Positions 19,018 to 29,678 of a stretch of 64,000 nt of DNA are shown piece by piece (the first letter of the stretch is position 1; each line of letters opens with the position of its first letter). Where the stretch lies: contig CACKRG010000001.1 in the NCBI GenBank assembly GCA_902602515.1, forward strand, positions 186,001 to 250,000. Reading direction: 5' to 3'. The translations under genes were made by a program, and so were the position numbers. The notes below the pieces were generated by a model. The model searched no databases. It was given only the letters and a program-made list of their open reading frames with translations, and was not told where the DNA came from. The stretch is from an uncultured Alphaproteobacteria bacterium. Lineage in GTDB: Bacteria; Pseudomonadota; Alphaproteobacteria; HIMB59; GCA-002718135.

Positions 19018-20444
19018 AAATACTTGAAATGCGTAAGTTAATTTTTATTTTTATTATATTAATATCTAATATGGCTAAGGCAGAATTTTTTTCTAATATT
19101 TCAGATATAATTGAAAACAATAATGATCGATTAAGTTATGGAGTTTCAGTAACGGACTTTAATAAAGATGGAACTTTTGAATTTATTGTTGCAGGTTTTG
19201 GTTACTCCAATTTAGCTCTTAGCTATAAAAATGGAAAACTAATTAATATAATTCAAGATCCTTTATTCGTCGATGAAGATAGGAATACTATCGGTGTATC
19301 TGCTTGTGATATTGATCAGGATGGTTTTGAAGAAATTTATTTCTTAAATACTGATACGTATAGTGGAGAAAAAAAATACTCTGATAGATTATTGGATAAT
19401 AATAATAATATATTCGATTATTTTGAGTTAGAAAAAAATTTAGAAAATTTAAATTTGACTGCAGGGAGATCAGTTGTTTGTGTAGATAGAAATGGATCAG
19501 GAAAATACGGTATATACGTGGCTAATTATGGAGGCCCTACTAGATTTTATGAAATTAATGAAAATGAAGTTGAGGACTTAGCGCCAATTCTTGGGATTGA
19601 TCAAATAACTGGAGGAAGAGCTGTTATCTCAGGACATATAGTTTCTGATAATATGGACATATTTGCGGCTAATGAGAGGGGTCCAAATTTTTTATATAAA
19701 AATAATAATGGTAAATTTAATGATATTGCGATTGAAAAAAATGTCCAAGATACCTTTCAAAATGGTCGAGGAACTGCTTTAACTGATTTTTTGTATAGAG
19801 GTGAACTTGATATTATAACAAGTAACTGGGAGGGTTATCATCGTATTTTTGTAAAACAAAAAAATTCATTTCTCGATATGTCCTCATTAAATTTTAGATC
19901 ACCAAGCAGAATACGAACAGTTATATCAGCTGATTTTGATAATGATGGTTATGATGAAATTTTTTTAAATAATATAGGTCAGCCAAATAAACTCTTTCGT
20001 ATTCTTGATGAAGGAAACTTAGAAGAAATCAAATTAGATGAAGCACTTGAAGCACAAGGTCTAGGAACTGGTGCTGCCGTTGCAGATATTGATGGAGATG
20101 GAATTTTAGAATTACTTATTTCTCATGGTGAATCTGGTGCTCAGCCGCTAAGTTTATTTAGAGCAAATGTGTTAAATACTAATTATGTTAGAATCAAACC
20201 TCTCAACACCTTTGGTGCTCCAGCTAGAGGTGCAACAGTTATTCTGAATACAAATTTAAGAAATCATGCCAAGACTATTGATGCAGGCTCAGGATATTTA
20301 TGTCAAATGGAACCAGTAGCACATTACGGTTTACGTGAAGGTGAAATCATTAAAAATATAACAATCAAGTGGACTAATGGTACAATTGATAGTTATGAAA
20401 TTAATGATATAAATAATACTTTGGAATTTAAGCAAGGAATATAA
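19014..20444 (+). CDS. FG-GAP/VCBS-repeat protein with C-terminal ASPIC/UnbV-like domain
   Basis: Repeated VTDFNKDGTFEF, ISADFDNDGYDEIF, VADIDGDGILELL; C-terminal GAPARGATVILNTN ... GSGYLCQMEPVAHYGL ... ITIKWTNG. Confidence 0.85.
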   Translation: MKILEMRKLIFIFIILISNMAKAEFFSNISDIIENNNDRLSYGVSVTDFNKDGTFEFIVAGFGYSNLALSYKNGKLINIIQDPLFVDEDRNTIGVSACDIDQDGFEEIYFLNTDTYSGEKKYSDRLLDNNNNIFDYFELEKNLENLNLTAGRSVVCVDRNGSGKYGIYVANYGGPTRFYEINENEVEDLAPILGIDQITGGRAVISGHIVSDNMDIFAANERGPNFLYKNNNGKFNDIAIEKNVQDTFQNGRGTALTDFLYRGELDIITSNWEGYHRIFVKQKNSFLDMSSLNFRSPSRIRTVISADFDNDGYDEIFLNNIGQPNKLFRILDEGNLEEIKLDEALEAQGLGTGAAVADIDGDGILELLISHGESGAQPLSLFRANVLNTNYVRIKPLNTFGAPARGATVILNTNLRNHAKTIDAGSGYLCQMEPVAHYGLREGEIIKNITIKWTNGTIDSYEINDINNTLEFKQGI

Positions 20445-20449
20445 TTTAA

Positions 20450-20908
20450 ATGTCTGTCACTGAAATGTTGAAAAAGCCAGCTCCACGTTTTCATTGGAAA
20501 TGTAAACATACATGGAGAAGAAGTGCCAAAAATACACTTTGGTGTTTACTTGGATGCTCAATTGGTGATTTTGGAACAATCCTATATTTTCAACTAAATG
20601 CAATAAATTGGCCTACTCTATCAATTATGATTTTAGCTATCATAAACGGACTAATTACAAGTATTATTTTAGAAACAATAATTTTATCAAGACAAATGAC
20701 CATTAAAATAGCTTTTCACACAGCTTTAACAATGAGTTTTATTTCTATGCTTGCCATGGAAATTGCCATGAACTCTGTTGATTGGTTAATTTTAGGAGAG
20801 GCAAAACTTGTTTGGTGGATAGTACCTATAATGCTTTTAGTCGGATTTTTAACACCATGGCCATACAATTATTATAGATTAAAAAAATATAATATTGCCT
20901 GTCATTAA
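20450..20908 (+). CDS. DUF4396-like integral membrane protein
   Basis: FHWKCKHTWRRSAKNTLWCLLGCSIGDFGTILYF plus TM segments. Confidence 0.6.
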   Translation: MSVTEMLKKPAPRFHWKCKHTWRRSAKNTLWCLLGCSIGDFGTILYFQLNAINWPTLSIMILAIINGLITSIILETIILSRQMTIKIAFHTALTMSFISMLAMEIAMNSVDWLILGEAKLVWWIVPIMLLVGFLTPWPYNYYRLKKYNIACH

Positions 20909-20938
20909 TCTAATTAATTAATAACCAAATATTGAAAT

Positions 20939-21433
20939 ATGATTAATTGTACATATCTGCTAATTATGATTAGAATATTACTTACATTTCTATTTATTAG
21001 TTCTAGCGTAATTGCTGCAAGCACTAACTCAGATGATAATAGTTCAAGTATGTCAGCTGGTGAACAAGTAATTAAACTATATGATAAAGCTTACGAATTA
21101 GTCTATTACAAAAAATTTGATAAATCTATTAAATTACTAGAAAAAATTGCTAAGCGTAAAGACCTTGGTGAAAAAAAAGCTGATGTATACAACCTACTTG
21201 GTTTTAGTTATAGAAAGCACAGTGAGCCAAATCTAGATAAAGCCCTTGAAGCATATAGAATTGCTTTAGACACAAATCCAGAACATTTAGGAGCACATGA
21301 ATATCTTGGAGAACTTTATATCACTCTTGGTAATATGAAAAAAGCTAATGAAATGTTATTAAAATTAGAAACTTTAGCTGGAACTAATTCTATGGAATAC
21401 AGAAAATTAAAAACAGCAATTGAAAATTCATAA
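20939..21433 (+). CDS. Tetratricopeptide-repeat protein
   Basis: Signal peptide; LDKALEAYRIALDTNPEHLGAHEYLGELYITLG. Confidence 0.8.
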   Translation: MINCTYLLIMIRILLTFLFISSSVIAASTNSDDNSSSMSAGEQVIKLYDKAYELVYYKKFDKSIKLLEKIAKRKDLGEKKADVYNLLGFSYRKHSEPNLDKALEAYRIALDTNPEHLGAHEYLGELYITLGNMKKANEMLLKLETLAGTNSMEYRKLKTAIENS

Positions 21434-21440
21434 ATATTAC

Positions 21441-21464
21441 AATTGCTCTTTAAGAAGAGCAATT
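21441..21464 (+). other. Perfect 10-bp stem, 4-nt loop hairpin between two genes
   Basis: AATTGCTCTT-TAAG-AAGAGCAATT. Confidence 0.7.
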
Positions 21465-21470
21465 TGACCT

Positions 21471-21899
21471 ATGGTAACTTATACTCTTAATTTTTTATTA
21501 ACAATTTTAATTGGTTCTATGGCTTTTTTTATGACTGTTGTCTCACCCTCAGTCTTTACCACATTAAGTGCTAATGCCAGCAGTAAATTTTTAAGAACAA
21601 TTTTTCCCAGAATGTTTTTATTTGGTTTTATAATAGCTGTTTTATCTTTAATCCTTAGTTATGTTTCGAGTAATATTTTAAATTCTACTTTATTAATAGT
21701 AGTGGCCATAAGTTTTATTATTAATAGAAATTATTTAACACCCAAAATTAACGATTTTAGAGATAAAGAATTAGAAGGTGATAAAAAAGCATCCTCTAGT
21801 TTTAAATATATGCATTTGCTTTCGGTTTTATTATTTATATTGAATTTTATTATTTTACTAAGCATCGTAATTATCAATTACTTTAATTATAATTTATAA
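21471..21899 (+). CDS. DUF4149-like membrane protein
   Basis: Four predicted TMs; SMAFFMTVVSPSVFTTL. Confidence 0.55.
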   Translation: MVTYTLNFLLTILIGSMAFFMTVVSPSVFTTLSANASSKFLRTIFPRMFLFGFIIAVLSLILSYVSSNILNSTLLIVVAISFIINRNYLTPKINDFRDKELEGDKKASSSFKYMHLLSVLLFILNFIILLSIVIINYFNYNL

Positions 21900-22540
21900 A
21901 CTTTATCCTGCCCTATAGGATAAATATTCAAATTTTTTTTACCTAATACATTGTTTATTTGTTTAGAATTGATATCAAGTCCACCAGTTAAAATTCCAAA
22001 ACTTGGTAAAATGAATATTTTTTCATTATGAACAAAAGATGATTTGAAAATAGTTTTCCCTCTGTGAGAAATTTTTACTTTAGGATGATAGTGACCACAA
22101 ATTTGAAATGAAGATGTTTGTATAGGTATGTGTGTAAATAAAAATTTATCAATTTCATAATTTACAAAATTTTTAAAACCCCCAATTTGTATATTTTTAT
22201 CATGATTACCTTTAATCCATATGAAATTGGTATTGCTCATATATTTACTTAGATCTTTATGGTCTTGATCTTTTAAACTCAAAGTTGAAAAAACATCGTG
22301 TAATAAATCTCCAACTATAATTAAATTCCTTGGTTTAATCTGATCTAAACAAACAAAAAGTTTTTTTAATATTTCTTTTGTGTCATACGGAGGTAAAAAT
22401 TGTTTATTCTTTGCATAGCTAATAGATTTTCCAATGTGTAAATCTGATACAATCAGTGTATTAAGTCTTTTCCAATAAAGAGATTTATTTGGATATGCAT
22501 AAAATTCTTCATTACCAAAATTAATTAATTGATAGTACAT
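21887..22540 (-). CDS. pdeM: Ligase-associated DNA damage response metallophosphoesterase PdeM
   Basis: LIVSDLHIGKS, VGDLLHD, IKGNHD, ICGHYHPK motifs; next to the helicase. Confidence 0.88.
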   Translation of the reverse strand: MYYQLINFGNEEFYAYPNKSLYWKRLNTLIVSDLHIGKSISYAKNKQFLPPYDTKEILKKLFVCLDQIKPRNLIIVGDLLHDVFSTLSLKDQDHKDLSKYMSNTNFIWIKGNHDKNIQIGGFKNFVNYEIDKFLFTHIPIQTSSFQICGHYHPKVKISHRGKTIFKSSFVHNEKIFILPSFGILTGGLDINSKQINNVLGKKNLNIYPIGQDKVYKL

Positions 22541-24971
22541 TGGCCTCTTTTAATATTTCTTTTTCTAAATCCTCTAAAATATAATCTTCAGTTTCCTTTT
22601 TTGATAAATTTTCTCTATTTATTTCAAGAATAATTGGAACTGCCAAGGGTGATATACTTGTTAGTTTCTTTAATATAATTTTTTTATCAATTTTGTTTAA
22701 AATTTTCTCTAATCTATCATAATCTATCATATTCTTTTTTGCGTCTTCATATGATGATTGTAAAAGAATATGATCTGGTTCATTTTTTTTGAGAACCGTA
22801 TAAATTAGATCAGAGCTAAATAAAACTTGCTTCCCCGTTTTTTCCATTCCTGGCAACCTTCTTTCTATTAAACAAGATATAATTGCATTATCTCTAAACA
22901 ATCTTTTCACTATTGAAGTTTCTTCAAGATAATTATCTAAATGTTTATCTAACAATCCTATATTTAGAATTTTCTTAATTTCTTTAACTTCTTTTAAAGA
23001 CCATAAAACAATAGCATAATCATTCGCAACAAATCCTAAAGGTTTATAATTAGATTCCTTAAAGCCTCTTAGCAATAAAAAGCCTAGTGTTTGATTTGCA
23101 TGCCATCCTGCAAAAGTATAGATAACAGTATAAAAAATTTTTTTTCGGGGGAATTGTTCCACTAGATATTCATCTTTTTTTGGAATTTTAGATATTTCTT
23201 TTTGTCTTTTTAACCATTCAGTAATTTGATCTGGATATAAATCCCACATATTACTTTTTGCTAATAAAGACCTAACTGAGTTTGCTAAATTTGTTGATAA
23301 GGGCATTCTTCCACCAGAGTATGATGGAATTTTTGAAATTAAAGATTTACTTCTTTTAACTTGTACTAAATTATTTTTCATTGATTGAAATTCTAATACT
23401 TGACCAGCAAATATAAATGAATCACCTTGAGAAAGGTTTTGAATAAAAACTTCTTCTATATTTCCCAAGGTCTTTGTACCAAGTTTTATTTTTAACATGG
23501 GATTTTCAATTATAGTTCCAACATTCATACGGTATTTTAGTGATTCTTTTTTATTTACTAATTTATAAATATTTTTATTTTCTCTTAAGTGGGAGATTCT
23601 CTTGAATTGATCATAATTTTTTAAAACATATCCTCCATCTTGTATGAGATTGATCAATTCCTTGAAATCATTAAAATTTAGATATTTATATGGATATGCT
23701 TTTATAATTTCTATGTAGAGATCATTAATATTAAATTGCCCTGCACAAGCCGTTGCAAAAATATGTTGAGCCACAACATCAAAACTTCCTTCTTTCAAAT
23801 CAATTTTATCTAAGTTATTATTTTTTATTTCTTCAATAGCAGCCTTTGCTTCAATAAACTCAAAACGATTAGTTGGTACTAAAATTGCTTTTGAGGGAGT
23901 GTTTAGATTATGATTTGATCTTCCCACGCGTTGCAATAATCTATTAATTCCTTTTGGTGCTCCAACTTGAATAATTTTTTCTACATCTCCGTAATCTAAT
24001 CCAAGTTCTAAAGAAGATGTCGCAACAACACAGTCAACTAATCCTTTGCTAAGATTATTTTCTACATTTAAACGTAAGTTTTTTTCTAATGAACCGTGGT
24101 GAACAGCAATTTTTAATTTTTTCTTATTAATTAACCATAAGTTTTTAAACATATATTCAGCTTGCGCCCTCGTATTAACAAAAATAATTGTTAATTTTGA
24201 CTTCATTATTTCTTTATAGATTTCATTAATAGAATACGTAGCCATATGACCAGACCAAGGAATACGTTCTTTTGATTCTAGGATTTTAATTTTAGGTAAA
24301 ACTGAATTATCATAAGAAACTATTTTTGATTTTTTTCGACAAAGCCATTTTTTAGCATCTTGTTTATTTTTGAGAGTTGCGGATAACCCTATTCTTTGTA
24401 AATTTGGAGAGAAAGTTTGTAATCTTTCAATATTTAAACTTAGAAGATCAGCTCTCTTATTATCCAAAAAAGTGTGTATCTCGTCGATAATTATATATTT
24501 TAGATTTTGAAAAAATTCTTTCGCATTCTCATACGAATTTAACAATGCAAGTGACTCTGGAGTTGTAATAAGAATATTAGGAGGTTTTTGTCTTTGTTTT
24601 TGTTTTTTATATGGTGTTGTGTCACCTGTTCTTACTTGAAATGAAATATTTAAATCAAGCTCTTTAATAGGTTTTTCTAAATTTCTCACAATATCGTTTG
24701 CAAGAGACTTTAATGGAGAAATGTAGAGGGTATGAAGACCTTTAAATTTTTTAGACTTTATTAAATCATCTATCGGATTAATAAATCCTGTCAAAGTTTT
24801 GCCAGCTCCAGTAGGAGCAAATACAACAACATCAGATCCGCTTCGAACATGATGAAATGTTTCAATTTGATGGGGAAACCAGGACCATTTTTTTTTCTTC
24901 ATCCACTTGGTTAGGGGGTGTAATAATAAGGGATTCGATTTATTTATATTCATATGGATTTCATTAATCAT
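22521..24971 (-). CDS. Ligase-associated DEXH-box helicase (Lhr-like)
   Basis: APTGAGKTLTGF, IIDEIHTF, VGRSNHN; Lhr-core C-terminal region. Confidence 0.92.
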   Translation of the reverse strand: MINEIHMNINKSNPLLLHPLTKWMKKKKWSWFPHQIETFHHVRSGSDVVVFAPTGAGKTLTGFINPIDDLIKSKKFKGLHTLYISPLKSLANDIVRNLEKPIKELDLNISFQVRTGDTTPYKKQKQRQKPPNILITTPESLALLNSYENAKEFFQNLKYIIIDEIHTFLDNKRADLLSLNIERLQTFSPNLQRIGLSATLKNKQDAKKWLCRKKSKIVSYDNSVLPKIKILESKERIPWSGHMATYSINEIYKEIMKSKLTIIFVNTRAQAEYMFKNLWLINKKKLKIAVHHGSLEKNLRLNVENNLSKGLVDCVVATSSLELGLDYGDVEKIIQVGAPKGINRLLQRVGRSNHNLNTPSKAILVPTNRFEFIEAKAAIEEIKNNNLDKIDLKEGSFDVVAQHIFATACAGQFNINDLYIEIIKAYPYKYLNFNDFKELINLIQDGGYVLKNYDQFKRISHLRENKNIYKLVNKKESLKYRMNVGTIIENPMLKIKLGTKTLGNIEEVFIQNLSQGDSFIFAGQVLEFQSMKNNLVQVKRSKSLISKIPSYSGGRMPLSTNLANSVRSLLAKSNMWDLYPDQITEWLKRQKEISKIPKKDEYLVEQFPRKKIFYTVIYTFAGWHANQTLGFLLLRGFKESNYKPLGFVANDYAIVLWSLKEVKEIKKILNIGLLDKHLDNYLEETSIVKRLFRDNAIISCLIERRLPGMEKTGKQVLFSSDLIYTVLKKNEPDHILLQSSYEDAKKNMIDYDRLEKILNKIDKKIILKKLTSISPLAVPIILEINRENLSKKETEDYILEDLEKEILKEANVLSIN

Positions 24972-25943
24972 AAGCTATTTATCAAAGATATAAATGTACA
25001 TATAGATCCAATATTACCGAAAAAAATAGCAATTATTACACATGGTCACGCAGATCATGCCAGATTTGGACATGATCATGTTATTGCTACTAGACAAACA
25101 ATAGACATAATGAAAATTCGTTACGGAAATAAATGTGCCAAGAAATTTACTTCTCTTCGATACGGACAAAAATATTCAATTAAAAACTATGATTTTACTC
25201 TTTATCCTGCAGGACATATTTTGGGGAGTGCTCAAGTTTTAATTGAGAAAGATAATCACCGTTTAGTCATCACAGGTGATTATAAAGTAGGAAAAGATGA
25301 AACATGTAAAAATTTCAAACTGGTTAAATGTGATACTTTAATTACCGAAGCAACATTTGGCTTACCTATATTTCAACATCCAGATCCTAAAGATGAAATT
25401 AAAAAACTCATACATTCTATAAAAATAAATAAAAATAATTCTCATATTGTTGGTGCGTATGCACTTGGCAAAGCGCAAAGAGTAATGAATCTTTTACGCC
25501 AGCAGAAATATAATGAGACAATTTATATTCATGGCTCTCTAGAAAAGTTATGCCAATATTATTCAAAAGAAAAAATTAATATTGGAAAGTTTGAAAAAGT
25601 CTCTTCAAAGGATAAAAGTTTTTATGAGGGTAAAATTATTATTGCGCCTCCATCAGCGTTAAAAGATCGTTGGTCAAGACGGTTTCCTAATCCTATAATA
25701 TGTATGGCAAGTGGATGGATGACAGTAAAACAAAGGGCAAAACAACAAGGTATAGAACTACCATTAATTATTAGTGATCACAGCGATTGGAATGAATTAT
25801 TAGATACAATTAATAAATCAAATGCAAAAAATATATTAGTTACTCATGGTCAGGAAGATGCATTAGTATATTATTGTAAGAAACAAAATCTTTTATCAAA
25901 ACCCCTTTCAATACAGGGAAGAAATGATGAGGAAATAGAATGA
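24954..25943 (+). CDS. Ligase-associated MBL-fold DNA exonuclease
   Basis: ITHGHADHARFGHDH; YPAGHILGSAQVLIE; beta-CASP-like region. Confidence 0.9.
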   Translation: MDFINHKLFIKDINVHIDPILPKKIAIITHGHADHARFGHDHVIATRQTIDIMKIRYGNKCAKKFTSLRYGQKYSIKNYDFTLYPAGHILGSAQVLIEKDNHRLVITGDYKVGKDETCKNFKLVKCDTLITEATFGLPIFQHPDPKDEIKKLIHSIKINKNNSHIVGAYALGKAQRVMNLLRQQKYNETIYIHGSLEKLCQYYSKEKINIGKFEKVSSKDKSFYEGKIIIAPPSALKDRWSRRFPNPIICMASGWMTVKQRAKQQGIELPLIISDHSDWNELLDTINKSNAKNILVTHGQEDALVYYCKKQNLLSKPLSIQGRNDEEIE

Positions 25944-27508
25944 AAGAATTTTCTTCTCTTCTGCACAATTTAATTTTAACACCAAGTCGCAATACTAAAA
26001 TTAAGCTACTTCAAGATTATTTTAAAACACTTGATATAAATCGAGCATACGCGCTTGCAATTTTATCAGACCAACTTTCTTTCAAATTTATTAAAGCATC
26101 TAAGCTTAGAGAACTTGTTTATGAACAAGTCGATCAACATTTGTTTGATTTTTCTTATGATTATGTTGGTGATTTAGCAGAAACTATATCATTAATTTGG
26201 CCAAAAAAAGCAGCTAGTAAAGCACAAAATTTATCTTCTTTAATAGATAATATAAAAAAAATTAAAAAGTCTGAGATAAATAAAGAGTTTGGTAAAATTT
26301 TAAATCAACTATCTCATAACGAGCGATGGACTTTAATTAAGATTTGTACTGGTGGACTAAGGATTGGTGTTTCGGAAAGGTTAGTAAAAACTTCCTTGGC
26401 TGACCTTTATAAAAAATCTGTAAATGAGATTGAAGAAATTTGGCATGGGTTAGAATTTCCTTATGAAAATTTATTTCGATGGTTAAGAAATGAAACCAAA
26501 AAACCTAAAATTGATTTTAAAAAATTATTTCACCCCATGATGCTTGCTAATCCAATTGATGAGGAAAAAGATTTTAATCGATTAAAGGCTAGTGAATTTC
26601 AAGCAGAATATAAATGGGATGGAATTAGGGTTCAACTTATGGTTTCGTCAAAAAAAGTTGCACTATATTCAAGAACAGGAGATAATATATCATCTGCTTT
26701 CCCAGAAATAATTGAAACTACTAAAGGAGATGCTGTAATTGATGGAGAATTGCTCGTAGGTAAGAAATTTAAACCCTATGGTTTTAATGATTTGCAGCAA
26801 AGATTAAACAGAAAAAAAGCATCGAAAGAGCTACAAAAAAAATTTCCTGTTTTCATTCGAGCTTATGATATCCTTTTTTATAAAGGTAAAGATCTAAGAA
26901 AATTATTTTTATTTGAAAGAAGAAAATTTTTAGAAAAATTTCAAAAAGAGAATAAAAGTAATCAAATTGATTTATCTTCAATCATAACGTTCTCAAACTG
27001 GAGAGAATTATCAAAATATAAAAATAATTTTAATGATGATTTAAATGAAGGGGTAATGATTAAACTTAAAAATAGTGAATATTTACCTGGAAGAAAAAAG
27101 GGGTATTGGTATAAATGGAAAAAAAATCCAAAACTTGTTGATGCTATTTTAATGTATGCTCAGCGGGGACATGGAAAAAGGTCATCTTATTATTCAGATT
27201 TTACTTTTGGAATTTGGAAAGGAAACGATTTAGTACCTATAGGAAAAGCATATTCAGGCTACACTGATAAAGAACTATTAGTTTTAGATAAATTTATTAG
27301 AAATAATACTACCAATAAATTTGGCCCAGTAAGAGAGGTAAAAAAAGAAATTGTTTTAGAAATAGCATTTGATGATATTTTTTCAAGCAACAGACATAAA
27401 TCAGGAGTCGCCATGCGCTTTCCAAGAATTCATAGAATTAGATGGGATAAACCAATTAATGAAATAATTTCTCTAGAAGAATTTAAGAAAGAATTTAAAA
27501 TAAGTTAG
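25940..27508 (+). CDS. ATP-dependent DNA ligase
   Basis: AEYKWDGIRVQLM (KxDG), LYSRTGDNIS, VIDGELLVG, EGVMIKLKNSEY, WYKWKK. Confidence 0.95.
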   Translation: MKEFSSLLHNLILTPSRNTKIKLLQDYFKTLDINRAYALAILSDQLSFKFIKASKLRELVYEQVDQHLFDFSYDYVGDLAETISLIWPKKAASKAQNLSSLIDNIKKIKKSEINKEFGKILNQLSHNERWTLIKICTGGLRIGVSERLVKTSLADLYKKSVNEIEEIWHGLEFPYENLFRWLRNETKKPKIDFKKLFHPMMLANPIDEEKDFNRLKASEFQAEYKWDGIRVQLMVSSKKVALYSRTGDNISSAFPEIIETTKGDAVIDGELLVGKKFKPYGFNDLQQRLNRKKASKELQKKFPVFIRAYDILFYKGKDLRKLFLFERRKFLEKFQKENKSNQIDLSSIITFSNWRELSKYKNNFNDDLNEGVMIKLKNSEYLPGRKKGYWYKWKKNPKLVDAILMYAQRGHGKRSSYYSDFTFGIWKGNDLVPIGKAYSGYTDKELLVLDKFIRNNTTNKFGPVREVKKEIVLEIAFDDIFSSNRHKSGVAMRFPRIHRIRWDKPINEIISLEEFKKEFKIS

Positions 27509-28331
27509 TTAGGTTGTTTTCACTTACATGTGTCCATAGATCAGAAAAACTTTGTCTAAAATTTTTCTGAGCATTTTCTGCATGCTCTTTTTTTTCAAAT
27601 ACACTATAAATACATGATCCACTTCCAGTTAGTCTTGAAAATATAACGTTTTCATTTTCTTGCAGAAAATCAATTATAGATGAAAATTCAGGTTCATTTT
27701 TTTTTAAAATTTTTTCAAAATCATTACCAGAATCCTGATCATTGATTTCCTCTAAATCGTAATCAATATTATAATCAAAGTCAGTAGTTTGAAAAGATTC
27801 ATACATTTTTTTTGTCGAACATTTAAATGAAGGTCTAATTATTAAAAAATAGTATTTAGGAAAATGAATATTTGCAATTAATTCGCCCTTACCTCTTACG
27901 AGTGAATCTTTTTGATTTAAAAAAATAGGAATATCAGATCCAAGGTTAATATAATCAAATATATTTTTTTTATCTATTAATTCCATATTTTCTAAAATTT
28001 TTATAACAGTTGCAACATTTGAAGATGCAGAACCTAATCCTGCTTCATATGGAAAGTTTTTTGATATTGTAAAAAGAAGATTAGGTTTATCTTTTTTTAA
28101 AAAATCAAAAAGTCTTTCAATGATACAATCTTTAAATTGATTATTTTTTGGTGCAAACAATCCAATATAATTTACTTCAAATTTATTATGAGGATTAACA
28201 GTTATTTCATCATATAAGTTAATAAACGTAATACCCGTTCTAATATTATGAAAGCCATCATCACGTTTATTAACAATTTTTAAAAATAAATTAATTTTAG
28301 CAGGAGATTTTTCTACTATTTTATCCAGCAT
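27495..28331 (-). CDS. ispE: 4-diphosphocytidyl-2-C-methyl-D-erythritol kinase
   Basis: SPAKINLFLKIVNKRDDGFHNI; FPYEAGLGSASSNVATVI; RLTGSGSCIYSVF. Confidence 0.95.
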   Translation of the reverse strand: MLDKIVEKSPAKINLFLKIVNKRDDGFHNIRTGITFINLYDEITVNPHNKFEVNYIGLFAPKNNQFKDCIIERLFDFLKKDKPNLLFTISKNFPYEAGLGSASSNVATVIKILENMELIDKKNIFDYINLGSDIPIFLNQKDSLVRGKGELIANIHFPKYYFLIIRPSFKCSTKKMYESFQTTDFDYNIDYDLEEINDQDSGNDFEKILKKNEPEFSSIIDFLQENENVIFSRLTGSGSCIYSVFEKKEHAENAQKNFRQSFSDLWTHVSENNLTNLF

Positions 28332-29619
28332 TGAATCTATCTAATTTGCTTCGAACTTTTTCTTCAATTTCATCCTCAGGTTCAGCTAATTCTAAAGCTT
28401 GTTTCCAAAAATGTATTGCTTCTCTTTTTCTATTCATAGCATAATAGATATCGCCCAGATGGTCTAGAGATATTGCTTCTCCAGGTGCAAGATCAATTAC
28501 TTTCTCCATTAATCTTGCCGCTTCATTTAAATCATTTTTTTTAAAATAAGCCCAAGCAAGACTATCAATTATGTAAAAACTTTCTGGATTAGCATTGTAG
28601 GCTGCCTTTAACATCATAAGAGATTCATCAAGTTTAATCTCTCTTTCAACCCATCCATAAGCCAAATAATTTAAAACATTTGGTGATTCCGGTTTAATTT
28701 CAAGAGAAATTAGAAAATCTTTTTCAGCTTTGTCCCACTCATCAAGTCGCTCATAACAAACACCTCTCATGTAATAAATATTCCATAGGTCTTCTTTCTT
28801 TTCTTTTATCATTTCAGTATAAATTGGGATAGCAAGTTCATATTTTTTTTTAACTCGATAAAAGTCAGCTAGAATCTTTTTAAGTGAATAATTATTATCA
28901 TTTTTTTCCAATATAATTTTAATATTTTTAATAGCATCGTCATATTCGTAATCATAAGAGTAATTAATTGCCAAACTTCTTTGCGCATCAAGATAATAAG
29001 GGCTTGAGATTGTAATTTTATCAAAAATTTTTCTTGCAACTGTATACTGTTCAACATTTTGAAATAATTCTCCTTTAATTAATATTGCTCGATCATTATT
29101 TTCATCCATAATTTTAGCAAGAGAAGTATAAAATAAAAGAAAATTATAATTTAGTGAAAGTTGTTCAGCATTAGAAAATGAAGAGGTGACTATGTCAATT
29201 AAAGAATTACTTATGGTGGATTTGTTTTTTAGTTCATTATTATTAAAAAAAAGAAAATCAATTAATTCATTTTTGTTTTTTGTTTCACTATATAAATTTT
29301 TAATTTTATTAAATTTTTTATTTATATATAGATAAGTAAGTTTAACTATATATGCTTCTTGATTGTCTTTATCTTTGGTTATTAATTGACTAGATAATTC
29401 GTTAGCTGTAGATAAATCTTCAACAATTACTGCTGCAATAATTTTATCTAAAAGATTACTATTTGAAAAATTATTTTCATTAATTTTTAAACCAGATAAA
29501 CTTCTTGGATAGTCATAATTTTTGAATGCTAATTGAGAAATCAAGAATGATGAACTTGTGAGTGCGGATATTGAGGTTGAAAAAAAGAGAAATATACTGA
29601 TATAAATGAGTTTTTTCAT
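28321..29619 (-). CDS. TPR-repeat protein
   Basis: Multiple TPRs e.g. WDKAEKDFLISLEIKPESPNVLNYLAYGW. Confidence 0.85.
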   Translation of the reverse strand: MKKLIYISIFLFFSTSISALTSSSFLISQLAFKNYDYPRSLSGLKINENNFSNSNLLDKIIAAVIVEDLSTANELSSQLITKDKDNQEAYIVKLTYLYINKKFNKIKNLYSETKNKNELIDFLFFNNNELKNKSTISNSLIDIVTSSFSNAEQLSLNYNFLLFYTSLAKIMDENNDRAILIKGELFQNVEQYTVARKIFDKITISSPYYLDAQRSLAINYSYDYEYDDAIKNIKIILEKNDNNYSLKKILADFYRVKKKYELAIPIYTEMIKEKKEDLWNIYYMRGVCYERLDEWDKAEKDFLISLEIKPESPNVLNYLAYGWVEREIKLDESLMMLKAAYNANPESFYIIDSLAWAYFKKNDLNEAARLMEKVIDLAPGEAISLDHLGDIYYAMNRKREAIHFWKQALELAEPEDEIEEKVRSKLDRFNAG

Positions 29620-29678
29620 AAAATTTATTATTTAAAAAAATGGATAGTTACAATACAATTAGATAATCTTAAATTATA

